A stretch of DNA of 64,000 nt from Taeniopygia guttata. Its lineage: Eukaryota; Chordata; Aves; Passeriformes; Estrildidae. A program made the position numbers and the translations under genes. The notes under the pieces are model-generated. The model was not told the DNA's origin and searched no databases. It saw only the letters and a list, made by a program, of their open reading frames with translations. This document shows, piece by piece, positions 23,901 through 38,900 of this stretch. The first letter of the stretch is position 1. Each line of letters opens with the position of its first letter. The DNA is taken from contig NC_133036.1 in the NCBI RefSeq assembly GCF_048771995.1, positions 16,275,001-16,339,000 on the forward strand, given 5' to 3'.

Positions 23901-26900
23901 CTGTAAGCAAATCTCTGGAACAGGGTAATGCACCACTCTTTGTCTGTGGTGGTGCTGAGAGAATTCCCCTTCCCTCATTCTGTGTGGCACATAACCTCTT
24001 GTCCCCCTCTCCCTTTGCACACTGAAGAGGTGGAAAGATAGAGTAGACATGAAAGTGGAGAGAGACCCTAATTTCATGTTCCCTGACTGCATGTCATGCA
24101 CTGGTCAGAAGCAGTAAGAAGAACATTCTAGATAAAGCAATTTTGGAATCCCAGGAGCTGGGTGGAGTCTGGAAGACTAAAAATATATGGCAAATTCATA
24201 AGAATTGTTTAGTTCCAAAGTTGCTATTATTCATCAAAAGCACTACCAGCATAAAATGCTTGTGTTTTTCAACAAGAGAGTAATAAAGGTGCAGTCCAGA
24301 ACCAAATAGCATGACTTTTTCACATACTTCTTTCAACATACGCCTGTTTTTAAAATCTCCCTTGCTAGTTGTACTCCCAAGTCTGCTTTAAGAGAAGAGA
24401 TGCTGTTAATATCAGAGAGTTACTGTAAATCTGGAAGTCTGGGAAAAAAACATCTATGAAGGAACAGGCCAGTGGTGTAGGCAAAGGTGATGTTTGCTGG
24501 GTATAGAACACTAAGCAACAAGCCTGCTGCAGCATCTTGAGCTGAGTTTTACCTCTTTTCACGGGGACTGGACAGAAGCTGGTGTTGCAGGCTCTCAGGA
24601 CAGCTGGTTTCTGCTGGGGCAGGCAGCCAGCAGCTGGCCTGCCCTGGCGCAGGCACTGCACGCTCCGGGTCTGCACTCCCCCGCCGCAGGTCACCGTGCA
24701 CTGAGCAGAGGGAAAACAAAACCTTGGTTTTCATTGCAGAGACTCTGAGAGCCCCTGAAAACCAAAGGGGGAGCTGTCAATGGCATTGGATGAGACTTTC
24801 ACAGCAAGAGAGGTCAGGACCAGGTGTTCTGCTGTCCACCAAGCCCCATCAGGACCAACTTTTCAAAGACGTGTGTGTCTTGTGGTTATTTAAGGACTCA
24901 GCTGAAAATCTGGTTCCTTACTTAGGCATCGAGACAGAAACTGAACATTTTAGAAACCTATTCCTGGTTGTCTGCATGGATTTCTTTTGATCTCTATGCC
25001 TCTGGGCCCAACCCTGCTGCCTGAACACAGATAAAATTCCCATCAGAATCCTAATTATGGCAGTATCTGGGGAAAACCACCATGGGTTTGCAGGAAGACC
25101 TGTGAAGTATTTTAAAACTAATAAGCCTTTTACTTGTATGTGCTTCATGAAAAGTTGTCTTTAAGATAAATGTGGCCGTTTTAATCTGATTGCAATTGTC
25201 AGGCATACATTGTTTCATGTAAATATCATTAAATGGGTGCGTGTCTCATTGATATATGATTCCTAAAGTAGATAAGTTCCAGAAATACAGAAGCTTGTTT
25301 GCAAGAATGTAGAAACAAATACAGACTGATCCCACAATTAATCATAGTATTTAGGGAACTCCAGGCAATCTGTGCAGATGCTCAAATACACTGTGCATGG
25401 AGATATGCAGTAGTTCAACCGCAATGCACTTTGAAGAAGACTGAGAAGAAAGTGTTGGAAAATGGGTGTGGAATGTAGCGCCTCTCAAGCATGAATAACA
25501 TTTTTAAGTGACATTCTTCAGTTTCAGGACAAAGCACCGAGCTGCACCAAAATACATGATGGATGTAGACCAGCTGCATCCCATCTCAGTGGCTGAGTGG
25601 TGTGGTCCTCCTTAGGGAATGGCTCCGTGCAGGGGCCTGTTAGCACTGGAGGCAGCTCCTCTGTGCCATGCCACCTCTGATTTCCCATTCCTACCTGCTG
25701 CCAGGGCGAGGAATACCAGCCAGACACCATGTTGTACAACGTCTGTGATGGACAGGCACCCTTGTTACAAGCTTCCTCCAGGTTGGTGTTTGGTTTCTTG
25801 ATGTTCCTGCATCTCCTCTGAGGGAAGGTGACCAATTTCCCGTGGATGCTCTTCTCGCCGCATTTGAGCTCTCGCTGCCGCAGGCCGGGCCCGCAGGAGG
25901 CTGAGCACTGCAGAGGCAAAGCACAGCTTCTGCAGCCTCACCAGCACATGCAGGTAAAGGGAAGGTGTGATGTGTCAGGCACCCCAAACTGCATTTTAAA
26001 CGCATCACAGAAATAAGCCCACAAAGCCCATGCTCTGTAAAGTGTAAACTGAAATATCAACTCCAGTCAGTGATTAACAAAGGCACTGGGGTACATCCAT
26101 CTACATCTGGGGTTTACAGCTCCTCGCCTAGAATACCCGATTTTCAAACCACAGCTCAGCTGTCTTTCCTCCCCATGGTCTGTGTGTGTCCCTGAGCCAG
26201 CATTGCCAAGAGCAGCCAGGGCAGGCAGTGAGCCATGAAACCAAACCACCTTACCTCACTCCAGGAGGAAATCACCCACTGGAGCCGGTCATTTCTGGGA
26301 CAGCGTCCGAGCACACAGGTCTGCTGGGACTCAGGCTTGGGGTCTGTGCTGCACATGCTTTCAGGCAAGAATTTCAGCTTGGGAGAACCAGGACTCTTGC
26401 AGTAGACATCTCGTTTCTTAATACCTCTCCCACAAGTCTTGGAGCACTGTGATGGAAAGAAATAATTCTTTGAACTGGAGGAAATAAAAATTTGCATAAT
26501 CTGCATTTTCCAGCAGAGCACAGAAAGTATGGCTAATGTGCTGTATAGCTGCCATCGTGATACAAGTAAACGTGAAATTCTACTGGTAAATAAGTAACAG
26601 TAACATCTGTGTGTCATTTCTAAAATATTGTCCTAAGTACTTTCTTAAATGTAAGCTGTGAACTCTCTCAGCCCCCATGTAGAACAGACAAGTAATATCT
26701 CTTTTCTGTAGATGAGGTAAGTTGGACTTGTGAGCAAAATGCTTTTTCCCTGCTCAGCATAGTTGAAAGCTGGTCCTAAGCTCCCACCACAGACTCTTCC
26801 ATGGCAAGATGCTCTCAGCTATTTCTCATTTTGTCCTCACCTTGGCCTAGAGGGATGAGATCGAGGCAGAGGAAACAGCCCAGGGAATTGATACATAACT

Positions 26901-29900
26901 CCTCCACCAAAGGAGACAGAATCTGATACAGACAATGGTTAAGGAGATATTTTAGTTGCCAGCTGCAGCTTGGGACGAGTCACCAGAATAAATAACCATT
27001 GCTGAGCCATGGTTCAGTGGAACAGGCACACTGTGGTTTGCACCACCTTACATACAGCAAAATGCCTGAATGAGCCATTTGTGAGGAAATGAAGCAAAGC
27101 CCTGAAATAATGCTGACGGCTTCCTACCTTCTTGCATCCTCTTCTAACTGTTCTTTCTACTAATAATTATGGGGCGTGTTCCAAGGCAGAATCACTCTGT
27201 ATATCAAATTACAAATGTCTTTAAAAAATTTCATGAAAGCGCCATTGTGCTGAGGATGTAACAGAAATATCTGCCTGCTGAAAATCTGTGGGTTTAATCC
27301 TTCCCCAAACAAAATGATCTTTTCATTTAAAACAACACTGATTTGTGCAGAAAGGCTGGGTTTAGATTAGATGTTAGGAAGAAATTGTTCCCTGGCAGGG
27401 TGGGCAGGCCCTGGCACAGGTACCCAGAGCAGCTGTGGCTGCCCCTGGATCCCTGGCAGTGCCCAAGGCCAGGTTGGACACTGGGGCTGGAGCAGCCTGG
27501 GACAGTGGAAGGTGTCCCTGCCAGGCAGGGGTGGGACTGGATGAGCTTTAAGGTCCCTTCCAACCTAACCATTCTGTGATTCTATGATTTTATGGTTTTT
27601 TTTTTCCTCTTAACACCTTTATGTCTGCAATAAAGTAGTTTTCAGCTGAATCTTAAAACCTTTACTAACTTGTACAATAGGCCTGTTCCTTATATTTCAG
27701 CAGGATGGGTGAACTTAATTTTTATGGCCTTATTTAAAAATTGCAACTTGAATTTTACACCTCCTTAAGAGGAGGAGGAAAACAGATTTTTTGTAACTGT
27801 CTTATTTATTTATTTATTTGCCTTAGAAGAAAGGAAGTTTGTAAGTGTGAATGCATTTGAAAACCTGGTTTATACAATCTTCTGCCACACTCAGGTTTTC
27901 TTCAGACACACTGGACAAAAAAGTTCTTTTTGAGAGTTGTGCTGGACTACTGAATAGTTACTCATCTGTTATGGCACGTTACAGGGCACTCCCTGTAGAG
28001 GCAGTTCCTGCTCAGCTGGGGGTGCTGAGGTCAAGATGTTCTTGAACACCTAAAGAGTAACAGCACCAAGAACAGAACACATAAGTAATAATTTTTTCAG
28101 CTAATTGAAATCCATCTTCAATCTCACTAAATGAAGATGTAAAAATAAAATTAATGTAGATCCTTTTATAAGGGTTCTGTCAACTCTCTCTTAAAACCCA
28201 GATGAGTGATTTATTTGAAGGATACTTCATTTATCCTTACATGAACAGCATCAATAGCAGTGAAACATGGAGCAGAGCTGAGTTTTGTGTGTTTTTAGCT
28301 CAGGTGTTTCAGTGTCAGGTGTGTAAAGCAGTGTGTGCACAAAGGAATTTACCCTTGTGGCAATACCTGCAGCAGCACTGTTTGCAGGGGAGTTACTTTA
28401 ACAAAGGCAAAAGCACAGAAGTGAGTAGTGAATGTGTAAATCACAAGTTTATCAATCCACAGTCCATATACACACGTGCATGAATATGCAGCTCTAACTC
28501 CCAGTATTTTTTCATCCCTTGACTGCCTGCCATCTCTAAGAGAAGTCAATACTCCTTGGGAAGTAATCTCATAGGGGGTTGCTGGTCACAGAGCTTTGAA
28601 TTCTGAATCCAGAAAGAATTATCCATCTGTTTGTATGTACCTAAAAGAACACCACGTGCCGATGTCTGGCAAGCCCTCCTGTGCCAGCTCTTCTGAAGGC
28701 TGGTTACAATGCACATTTTGTTTACACGTTTATACAAACATGGTTTGAAAATTATCTTCAAGAAAAAAGCCACTTGCAAAGCACTGATCTCCACAAAGTT
28801 TGCTCTGTTCTTTTCAGGGAGATTTTTTTGCAGTATTTTCATTATGCCAGCAGATAAAAATGTAAGTTTTTCTCCAAATTACCTGAGACCACGGGCCAGG
28901 GCTCCATTCGGGTGGGCAGTCCTGACTACTGCACACTTGCACCTGTGCTGGGGTGGTGACAGGACACAGGGAATGGGCCACCACCTCCTCTCTTTGGAAA
29001 GCCCTTTTCTGGACACACTGAACGAGACGACTTTGCTGTCCCCCTCCACAAGACTTGCTGCATGTGCTCCATTCACCTGCTGACCAGCTTAAAGGAGGAA
29101 ACGTGTGTTACAGACACAGGAGTGCAATTAGCTGTAGAAAATCAATAAAAACAGCCACCTATCAAATGGGAATTATCCAGAGATCCTGCTCAGCCTGTCT
29201 CCTGGTGTACTGGTATCTGTTCAAGCAATCAAAAAGCTGCAGTTAATGATCTATTGTTGAAGCATGGAACTTTCTGCTAGGGATGAAATATAAGTCACTC
29301 AACTAGAAAAACAAGTATTGTTTATTTATAGCATTTATCCACTAGAACCAGCTTGCCTATGAATCTGATGTGGAGTCTGGAATTCCACAGGGACTGAAAG
29401 AGATGCTGCCATTAAGGCAGGAGGAGTATTTAGAAGATAGAATTAGATAAGGTAGAATTTAGCTGAGTACGGACTGACCGTGTTTGTGCTGAGATACACT
29501 CCACTCACACAGGGTGACAAATGTTGGCATTTCTGTCAAACCCTATTGGCCATACTGGTATTCATACAAAAATGAACTTGATTTCTAAAAGCAGGAATCC
29601 TGCCACTTACGTCCTGAGGAAATGAAAAGGCTCTGAAAGGCTGAGAGAGCTGGGGCTGTTCAGCCTGGAAAAACAAAGGCTCCAGGGTGATCAAAGTGCA
29701 TCCCTCTGGTACCTGAGGGAAGCCTGGAGAAGAGCTGGAGGGGCACTTTTCACAAGGGAATACACAAGGAAAAGGAGGAATGGCTTTAAGCTGAAGGAGG
29801 GCAGGTTTAGATTATATATAAAGGAAGAAATTGTTCCCTGTGAGGGTGGGGGAGCCACAGGGTGCCCAGAGCAGCTCTGGCTGCCCCTGGATCCCTGGCA

Positions 29901-32900
29901 GTGCCCAAGGCCAGGTTGGACACTGGGGCTGGAGCAGCCTGGGGCAGTGGAAGGTGTCCCTGCCATGGCAGGGGTGGCACTGGATGGGCTTTAAGGTCCC
30001 TTCTGACCCAAAGCACACTGTGACTTTATGATTCTTTAACTCAGTGATTTACATATCCTCAGACTAATAAATCTGGCAGACAGTTGATGCAGAATCTAAA
30101 TAAAACAGAGGAATTTAACCAGCACAAGCTGTTGGGCAATGTGTGCTCAGGCATGGGGATGCTACAGTTTACACGTCATGTCCCTCAAGTGACACAAAGT
30201 CTGAGAGGTTATTGCCAATTGCCTGGGCTAAGTTCAGTTTTGAAATGCCAGGAGCTGCTCACTATTTCTATTCTTGAAGCTCTGAGTGGGTCCCCAGGCA
30301 TTGTGGGACGTTTTGCAAACATGCAACCAAGTGTCTTTGTATTGAAGACTTCCAATATAAGATCATAATCACAGCCAGATAGGAAAACAGAAGTGAAAAA
30401 GCAGAAGAAATTATGAATGACTAAATGATTACTCACTGAGAACTCTTATTCAAAGACCCTGCACTGAAATTGAAGATTTTTAAACAATTTGACAAATTTT
30501 TAGTAATTTATGTCATGGAAAAGGTTCTTGTCTCACATCTGACCACTTGGCCAATCCTGCTTCCACAGTTTCTCACAGCATCAATCCTGTGACCACTGGA
30601 ATAGCTGCTTACATAAAATTTTAGTGACAAGAAAGCTTTCTTCGTCCTGTGTGGAAGATGCACAGCGTCCCATTTGCCTGCCTACTCACAGCTGCCAGAA
30701 AACAAAGCTAATTTTAATTGTAAAAAATTCATAAAAAGCCTGTTTTAGAAAAATGTCTTTGGGAATAGAAGAAATCCCAGCTCTCAGTATCTAGCAACTT
30801 CAGGAACTGCCAAAAGTAGTGAGAAATGTAAAAGGCACTAATTTAAGGACAAAGAAATATTAATGTGAAAAGTTAGTAATTTTTTAATTCCAGAACACAT
30901 CAGAAGTTTCATTTTTGTCTGATTTATAAATATTTGTTTGAACTACAAACTTTTGAGAAAAGAGTTTTAATCCATTTTACAACTTCTAATTAGTTTGCCT
31001 TGATGTTTCTGGCCATTGGTGGAGTGACCGAAAGTGTTCATTTTAAGAGTTTATTCACCATAACTGCCTGGAAAGCTCCCCTCTTCACAGAGGAGAGGGC
31101 AGTAAACCTACTTTAATGTCCTCTAGTAAACTTCCATTTTCCAAGATTATCTGGGCTGTGATCCAAGAGTATCTTTCATTAGTTCAAATAACTAAATAAT
31201 TATGACCAGATTTGGCAGCTCTGAAATCCAACAGCAGCAGCGTGCACTGCTGGTGCCTTTCTGTGTGGGACAGTAGTTTGGTCCCACTCAGACTAATCAC
31301 CCTTTGTTTTTATGCAGAAATTATTCCTCACTGACTTTTACAAGTCTGGAGCCTCTTTTATGTCCCCAAACTGACACACTTGTATCTCATCTGTCACCTC
31401 CTTCCCCTGCCTGCTCTGCCTGGTGTATTTGGGTTTGTTTTCTTTGCTGGCTATTAAACGTTCTTTTGTTTCCTCCATGGTATTTATTAATCCTATTTTT
31501 TTTTTTTTTTTTTCCTGTTGGCAGCCTTGGATATTTGGGAAATATTCCATGCTGCGAGTTGCTGGGCAGATTCCTCAGCAGAGATATCCTGGCACAGTTT
31601 CACTCAGCTGAATGGAAACCTGTTAATTTAAGGCATGGTCCTACATGTAGATCCTCCATGCATTAATATATCCTAAGGATTTTAAGAATAATTAATTAGT
31701 GAGTTGACCAATTTTTCCCTAGAGGTGTTTGGGGCTTTTACATGTTTTCTTTTTGTACTAGTTTTATGGTTCAACTCACTAATTTTGTTTTAAAGTAGTA
31801 AATCATAGAATAACTGTGATCTCAGTACAAAAACATTGCACTGTGTGTCAAAATGAATATTCACCATTTTCATGGTAAATATGTATCAGTAGATGTTCAA
31901 AATACATCAGGATCTCAGGTTATCAGAAATAAAAATTTTGTGTGTGGTCAATATAAGTGAATCTGATTTGGGTGGAGCTTTGTAGCATAATGATGCCACA
32001 TCAAAACAAAGGTAAGCAGAAAGAGCTTAGACAGACTCCTGCAGACATCACAGACAATACATTTCTGTGTTCATTGGATAAAAATAGTCCTGGCAGAAGA
32101 TAAGTTGCACATGAAAACATTGTATTTGGCTACAAAGATTACTTAAAATTGGTATTGAGAAAATCATGTGGCTAAAGGCAATCTAAAGAAACTGCTGAAG
32201 CAGTAACATGGGGCTCTCATGTCACAAGGTATTATTTAAACCTTATCTCTATTGTTTTGTGGTCATAGTGTGTAATTTGGTATTTGGGTTTGGTGTACTC
32301 TGCTGTACTCTTTAAATCTGCAGGAAATTCCAGACTATTACTGGACTATTTTTCAGTATGTTCAACATATTGCAAAGTATGTACTTTAAGTAAAACCAAA
32401 GTCACTACAGAACATATGCATCTTTTTGCTTTGCCCCACCATCCTCTCCTAGACTGGGGGGGATGAGGAATGCTTCCTATTAAACATCATTAAATGGGAT
32501 ATTTTATGAACTATGGGAGCAGGCTTAGCCAAGTGCTTTTACTGTTGCTTTTATCATCCCAGAACAAAACCAGCAGATGACGCCAGGTCTGGACCCTTCC
32601 TCCATTTCTTCTGCTTCAATGCACCTTCAAGTGTATTTACTTCCCAGTGACTAAAAGACTCTTAATTTTTTCAACATATTCCTTTAGAAAATCTCCTGTT
32701 CTGGAGGCTGAAATGTCTAGTCCAACATAATACAGCTCTTCTGATCTTTAATATAAAATTAAAATAATGCTGAGTTTGCAAAGTCAGGAATCCAAAAGTG
32801 AAATAACCACTGGAAGAAAGATGGTCACTGTGTCCTTTAATCTATCCATTTTTATCCTAAGACACATAATACTGTGTTTAATTATATAAGCACAGAACTT

Positions 32901-35900
32901 TTTTTTTCCAAAGGACCCCTACTTCAGCTACTATAAATCAGTGTTAACTCCCTTGGTTTTTAAATTGATTTAGACCAGCTGGGTTCTAAGTGCTTATCTA
33001 TATGTCAATGTCTTCCTTTGCATCTCGCCTTTCTTACATCTTTTAGAAAATAAGATTGTTCACAAAGGCAATGCCTTCATATATAGTTTTGTGGGCACCA
33101 GAAGCTTTGCTGACAGCTCATTTGGTTCAGATTGTCCTCTTCGTGGCATCACAGTACTCTGTGGGGCATTTTGTCCGAAAATCACTAATTACACTTTACA
33201 AGACTCTTTTAACCTAATCTAATATGTGGAATGTGAGTCATGGGGCCAAGCTTCCACACAGGGAGTAGCACTTTACTCAGGAAATAGGCTTAGTGATTCA
33301 AGATGAGGAAAGGTGGCTGAAGGAGCCCCTGGGAAAACTGGATTTGTTCTGAGTCACCCCAGCACAGGGACAGAGCCCTCAGGAGCCCTTGCTTTAGGCA
33401 CCAGACCCAAAACCCCACTGGGAGGCTTGGGCAGAGCATCTTAAACAATTCCTGCTTCCCGTTCACAGAGCACCAGGGGTTCATCCAGCAGGAAAACCAT
33501 TCACCCCAAGAATATTCCCCCTGTAGCACAGCCAGGCACAGGGCACAGCCAGCAGGCACAAAACCCCAGAGGACTTACTAGGCTGGGCAGGGATTTGTGT
33601 TGCACAGTTTTGTTTCAGTCAAAGGCTTTGTCCTTGGGCCACAAAAGGAGGTGTTCACTCGTGCACGATGATCTTCCAAACAAATTGCTTTTGCTGTAAT
33701 GTGTCCTGTGGAAGTATAAGAAAAGAATACACTATTATAAACCTGTATTTGAAATATGAGCAAAAAAAGTAGTAGAGAACAATTTTAACTAAACAAGTCT
33801 AAACTCATCCTTGCTACATCCTTGACTTGGAATAAATAAAATATGCAGCAACCTGTTTTTAACATTGATTTCGTTCTCTGTAGCACAGATACTACTGAAG
33901 TCAGATAAAACATTTTAGCTATAAACAACAGATTTGAAGACTGTTCCCCCAGCAAAAATTAGTAATTATTCAAAGCCTAATTCCCTGCAGACACCAGCAG
34001 TGCTTGCTTAGAGCCCTCCTCACCCACTTGAAAACTACAAATAAACATTCTGTAAACTTTTTACAGTGAATCTCTACAGACTCCAGAGTTTTGCAGGTAC
34101 CTGTACCTTAGACTTAATCAAGTGTCAGCAGCAGGAGAATTGCAGAAATGCCTTAAGTGGTTTTATAGATTTATCTTTTAACTGAGATATATCATTCACT
34201 TCACACATGGTTCACTGGTCACAGTGAATCAAATTTGGAAACAAGGCCGTTTTCATCATTTTTATATCCATTTTGCAGCCTTTTAATGGGAAGGAAGAAA
34301 ATACAGCTTTAATATTTTATGGCTACAGTGCTCCTGCTGGATCTTTCTTCCATAAACCATTTACTGAGATGTTGTGAAGTTCTGACACTGCACCAGCAAG
34401 GTATTCCTGAATTTCACCTGAACATTTTGCCAATACAGGAGCATTTCCTTCACTGCCCAGTCATATCCTTTGGTATTACAGGCTTCCCACATGTCAGCTT
34501 TTTGCTTTCATAACATCCCAGATTTACTTTAACTGACAAAACATGCAGGATTTATAAAAACAAATAGGTGTCTGTGTAAGAGAGGAAATCAAAGTTCATA
34601 ATTAATTTCCACATTGCTTCAACAGGAAGATATGATATGCATACAGGTTGACCTAAACAAAAAAGACTGACTCACTGGCATGAATATTTTTTACTCTAAA
34701 GGCCATACAAAGTTATTTCCTCTGTGTTCTAAGTTATCAGATAAAAAAATAAGGACCAGGTTTTTGGTGTAAACCCCTGTATGCATCAATATATTTTTGC
34801 AAAATTAAAGGCAGCTGAAAAGCTTTGAGATGCTGTAAAAAAAAAGAAAAAGAAGAGGCTTGGCAATGGGAAAGTCACCTACCACCACCACAGGTCGCTG
34901 AGCACTCAGACTGCACTGTCACCCAGGAGTAGCTGTGTTTTCTGACAGATGTCTTGTTTTCAAGGCTGGTTTTGCCAAATGTATATTCCCAAGAAATCCC
35001 AGGGTTTTTGCCTTGTAACAGGATCTGTAGAGGGATATTTGGGGTTTGTTTTTTGGTTTTTTTTTTTTTGGTTTTTTTTTTTTTTAAGGTGGGGAGGAGG
35101 TAAAAAAAAAAGGATTCTGTCAGTCTGAAGTAAGATGAACTAAACATGATACACACAAAATTTACAGACACACAGCATGCTTGTGAGAGGATTTTCAGGA
35201 GATCCAAAGGAACGACCATCAGAACAATTCCTAAACAGCAAAGCATTGTCTGGAAAGACACCTGCAGGTATGTAAGAGAAGGTGCAGAAACAGAATCAGG
35301 GACACCTGAGTGGGTCAGAGCAGCAGCACTGCCTTCAGCAGAGGTGGGGCATCACCCCCAGACCATCACCCTCTGACCCCTGCACTCACTGCAGGGGCTG
35401 GACCCTGCCTGGGGCACTGCAGGACATGGAGGTGGCATCTGGGGATGGGAGACATCGCCTCTCTTTAGTAAGCAAAGCCCTGGCTGATCCTTCTAGCTGT
35501 GGGTGAGGGTCTGTAGTGACACAGAGTCCCCAGGCAGTGCAAAGAAGAGCTGTTTTATTGCAAAATCCAGGCCTTTCCCAGTTACACAGCTTTAAATCAT
35601 ATCAAACATAATTCAACCAACCACCATACACCATGATGTGAACACATAATGGTTATATAACTTGTTTTTCTACCTCTAATTCAGCTGAGTCACCTTCCCA
35701 CAGCCCTTTTCTACCTAGCAGGCCTGGGCCATGGTTTACAGGGCCTTCCCTTTGTAAGGTTTTACCTACATACAACATCTAGCAAGGAGGAAGCCTTTGC
35801 CCACCAAGCAGGACTCAGATGCTTTCCTGGCAGAAGCTTGAGCAAAGCAGCAGCACAGCTGTGGGGCTGGAGGTGGCTTCCCCAGTTCTTGGGGCTAAGG

Positions 35901-38900
35901 GTATAAAACACAAGTTTCCTTCTTGTAAAAAAACTCTTTTCTATGTGGACTGGTGATAAATTTTGTTTGTAAGACCGTCAGCTGGAATTTTTCTCATGGT
36001 GATTGAAGCTGATAAAGCTTCAGTACAGGAGAGAACCTGTCCTTGGGTGTCTACAGAGCAAAAAATAATTGGAAAAATCTTTTATTCACTATTTCAGCAT
36101 AATATTTTGGAAAAGTTATAGAAAGTGTGATTACTGACTATAATAACAATCTCTGTCATTTAACTCAGGGAGCCCAGCTCTCAAGGGTGTATGATTTTAG
36201 TGGTGAATTATATTGCAGTTTTCATTCACCGTATTCATTTCAAGGCTGAATTATAATCACTGCAAGATGCATGAACATCTGACACATACCTAAATTTGGG
36301 GAGAAATTTCTACTTAACAACATTTATTTTAGAAACTTTTGGCAGCAAAGTGCATTTATATCCACACTTAGTAGAAGCAGTGTGGGAGTTTACAGTTACA
36401 GAGCTCTAATGACTCTTAACTCATCACCAATATGGGTCTTGTCACAGTAACACAAAGAGCAAGTACAGTTAACCCAGTTCCTAAATATGCTTTTTGATAA
36501 GCATTGGCATTTCAAGTACAATTCAAGACTATGTTAATTATTGCTATTCAAAATATTAATAACTTATCAGTGAAGTTTACATAATGTCTGACCTGAGAAC
36601 TTAAGCAATCCATACAAGTAGAACTGATCTCTGTAGAGACTGGTTTCATACAATAGCAACAAACTCACATTTATGTTGTTTAAGACCAAGGAATATAGTA
36701 ACATTTTGAAGTGTAGCCAAGGGTTTTAAGGTATTCTGAAAATGTACCTATTGGAAAACAGAAATTGCCCATGGCAGTGAAAATTCAGACCAAATTTACA
36801 TGACCTGCAGCTCAATAATGTTGAACACATGAAGGATCTGGACTGCACAGTGTTTACTTTTCTAGAAGAAAGAAAAATGGATGCTATCATTTCCATTCTT
36901 AGTAGCCAAAGATTTTATTTCAGTCAGGGAACCTCAATAATGATCCAAACTGAGAAAACAGCAATTAAGGCTGCAAAAGGCAAATACTTCCAAATGAATC
37001 ATAGAGTATGTGCCTTCTCCTGGGAGGATTCATATTAGAAACTCCTTCAAGCACAGGTAAATCCAGTATTTCATGTGAATTTTTTCATCTGTCCAAGCTT
37101 AATTCATGGATACCTTAGAATAACAGTGAGGTTATGGAATAAATCGATCTGAGAGTGATTACTGACCCCTATTTTGAATGAAAACTCTTGGTAGAAATAG
37201 GATTACCAGATTTGCTTTAGGGATGAGTTATAGATGCAAGTATATATCACAACTATTTTACAAGAACAGGATTAAAATGGAATACTCTGAAATTAGGAAA
37301 CATGAGAACTGAGACTGCTGTGCAACTCCTCTTTGCCCAGCCCAGATGCACCCCAGATCTCAGGATCTCTTACTGGCTCCCCAGGAAACCCCCACAGTGT
37401 CCAGCACTCCCAGCACATGGGGCTCACTAATGAGCATCTCACACAGCTTTTATATTTCACTCTAGGCTCCTTCCTCAGGGTGTGCTTCTGCACCCCAGTT
37501 GGTATACTCTATTCAAACCATTCCCAGTGTAACTTTTGGGGGACTTTTCTTTTTCCCTTGGTTATTCATCATTATCTGATGTAAATGTGGTAAAATTTAA
37601 CAGCCCCTTCAGATGAAGGAAACATCTCTTCTGAAAAATACTACAGGATGTATAATGTTCAACTGACTTTTCATCAGGAATGCAATACTATTGAAAAGTT
37701 GCAATTTTGCCAAAGTAACGTTTTTATTTTCACAAATCTATCAGACTGCTGACAGCAAAAAGTCCAGCTGTTAAAACAGCTGCTCTACAGTTTGAATATT
37801 GAACCCCAAGTCCACTGGCTTTACAGATAAAACAGGTTGCAACAATGTGCTCACTCTACCCTTCTTCTCTCAAGGACAAATTGAGACAAAAAAGCTAAAG
37901 CATGAAGCTTCAGAGCATGTGCTTAAAAAAAATGCAGTGTGTTAATTGTAGAAAGAACTAAGTCCTCTAATTTTTCTTCATTTAAAACAATGCCTTCCCT
38001 GCTTCTTCTTACAGACCAGACCTCAAAATATTTTAATTTACATTTACTCATCATCCAAGTCTAAGGTATTAGCACAGATCTCGGTATTTTAGGCAGTCAT
38101 AAACACTTTCTCCCCTTTCAGTAGGTGCTCTGTGTTCCTTCAAGAGCAGAGGTTGAAATTCTGTCTGGCCTTTTAATAAGTTGTGTCAAAGGAGGAGGAG
38201 GTTTTGTCCATGCCACAAAGCCTCGTGTAAGGGTTAGTTCTCATCTCATTTGATTCTGACAACTGTCATAAAACTGTGCTGTGCCAGTGGCCAAAAAGCA
38301 GCAAAGTTTAAAACTTTTCTAATAAAAATATCTTGAAGAATTAGACCGAACATTTGTCTTCTGAAAGTGCTCTTTGTGACAGTGGAGGCAAGGAACAGAT
38401 GGAATGCATTCTGAACGTGGAGTTCAGAACAGGAAAGGGGGAGGATGAGGAGGTAAGAGTGGCAGCTTTACTCCTGTTAGAGCAATACTCTGCTGGTGCT
38501 TCAGCAGAGCGAAGGGGATGGTCTGGGACGAGTGGGAACAAGCCCTGTGTGAATCCATCCCTTCAGAGAACAGGGAACACGATGCAGGGAGCTCGCAGCC
38601 GGCTGGGTGCCTGGGGGGTAAATCCTGCACACCAGGCAAGCTGGGCCATACACATTTTTAGACTTTGGGTTACACCCCCTCCTTGCACATTGGGAAGTAG
38701 CCACAATTCTAACAGGCAGGAGAAGGGAACTTCCTCTCCATTTCCTGGCCAGCAGCCAAAGCCAGAGCCCCTTCCCACCCAGCAGGGGAGGAGAGGGAAT
38801 GTTCACCAAGCAGGAGCTGCATCACTGGCAGGTGTCTCTCCTCCTGTATCATCCCAGCCATGCAGAAAAAGGGGCAAAATCAAACTATGGAGCAGTATTG

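Larger units (their letters stand above)
26447..28882 (-). other. ADAMTS18 intron, 2.4 kb
   Basis: Contains a CR1 3' end at about 27,357-27,597 and a short ATTT repeat at 27,802-27,819. Nothing else recognised. Confidence 0.88.
29088..33578 (-). other. ADAMTS18 intron, 4.5 kb
   Basis: Contains a CR1 fragment at about 29,625-30,036 and an 18-T run at 31,496-31,513. The remaining sequence is AT-rich and unassigned. Confidence 0.88.

Noticed and set aside
31798..31830. Sequence reading catagaataactgtg, reminiscent of a reverse CR1 tail
   Set aside because: Only a few bases match, and no further CR1 sequence follows on either side.
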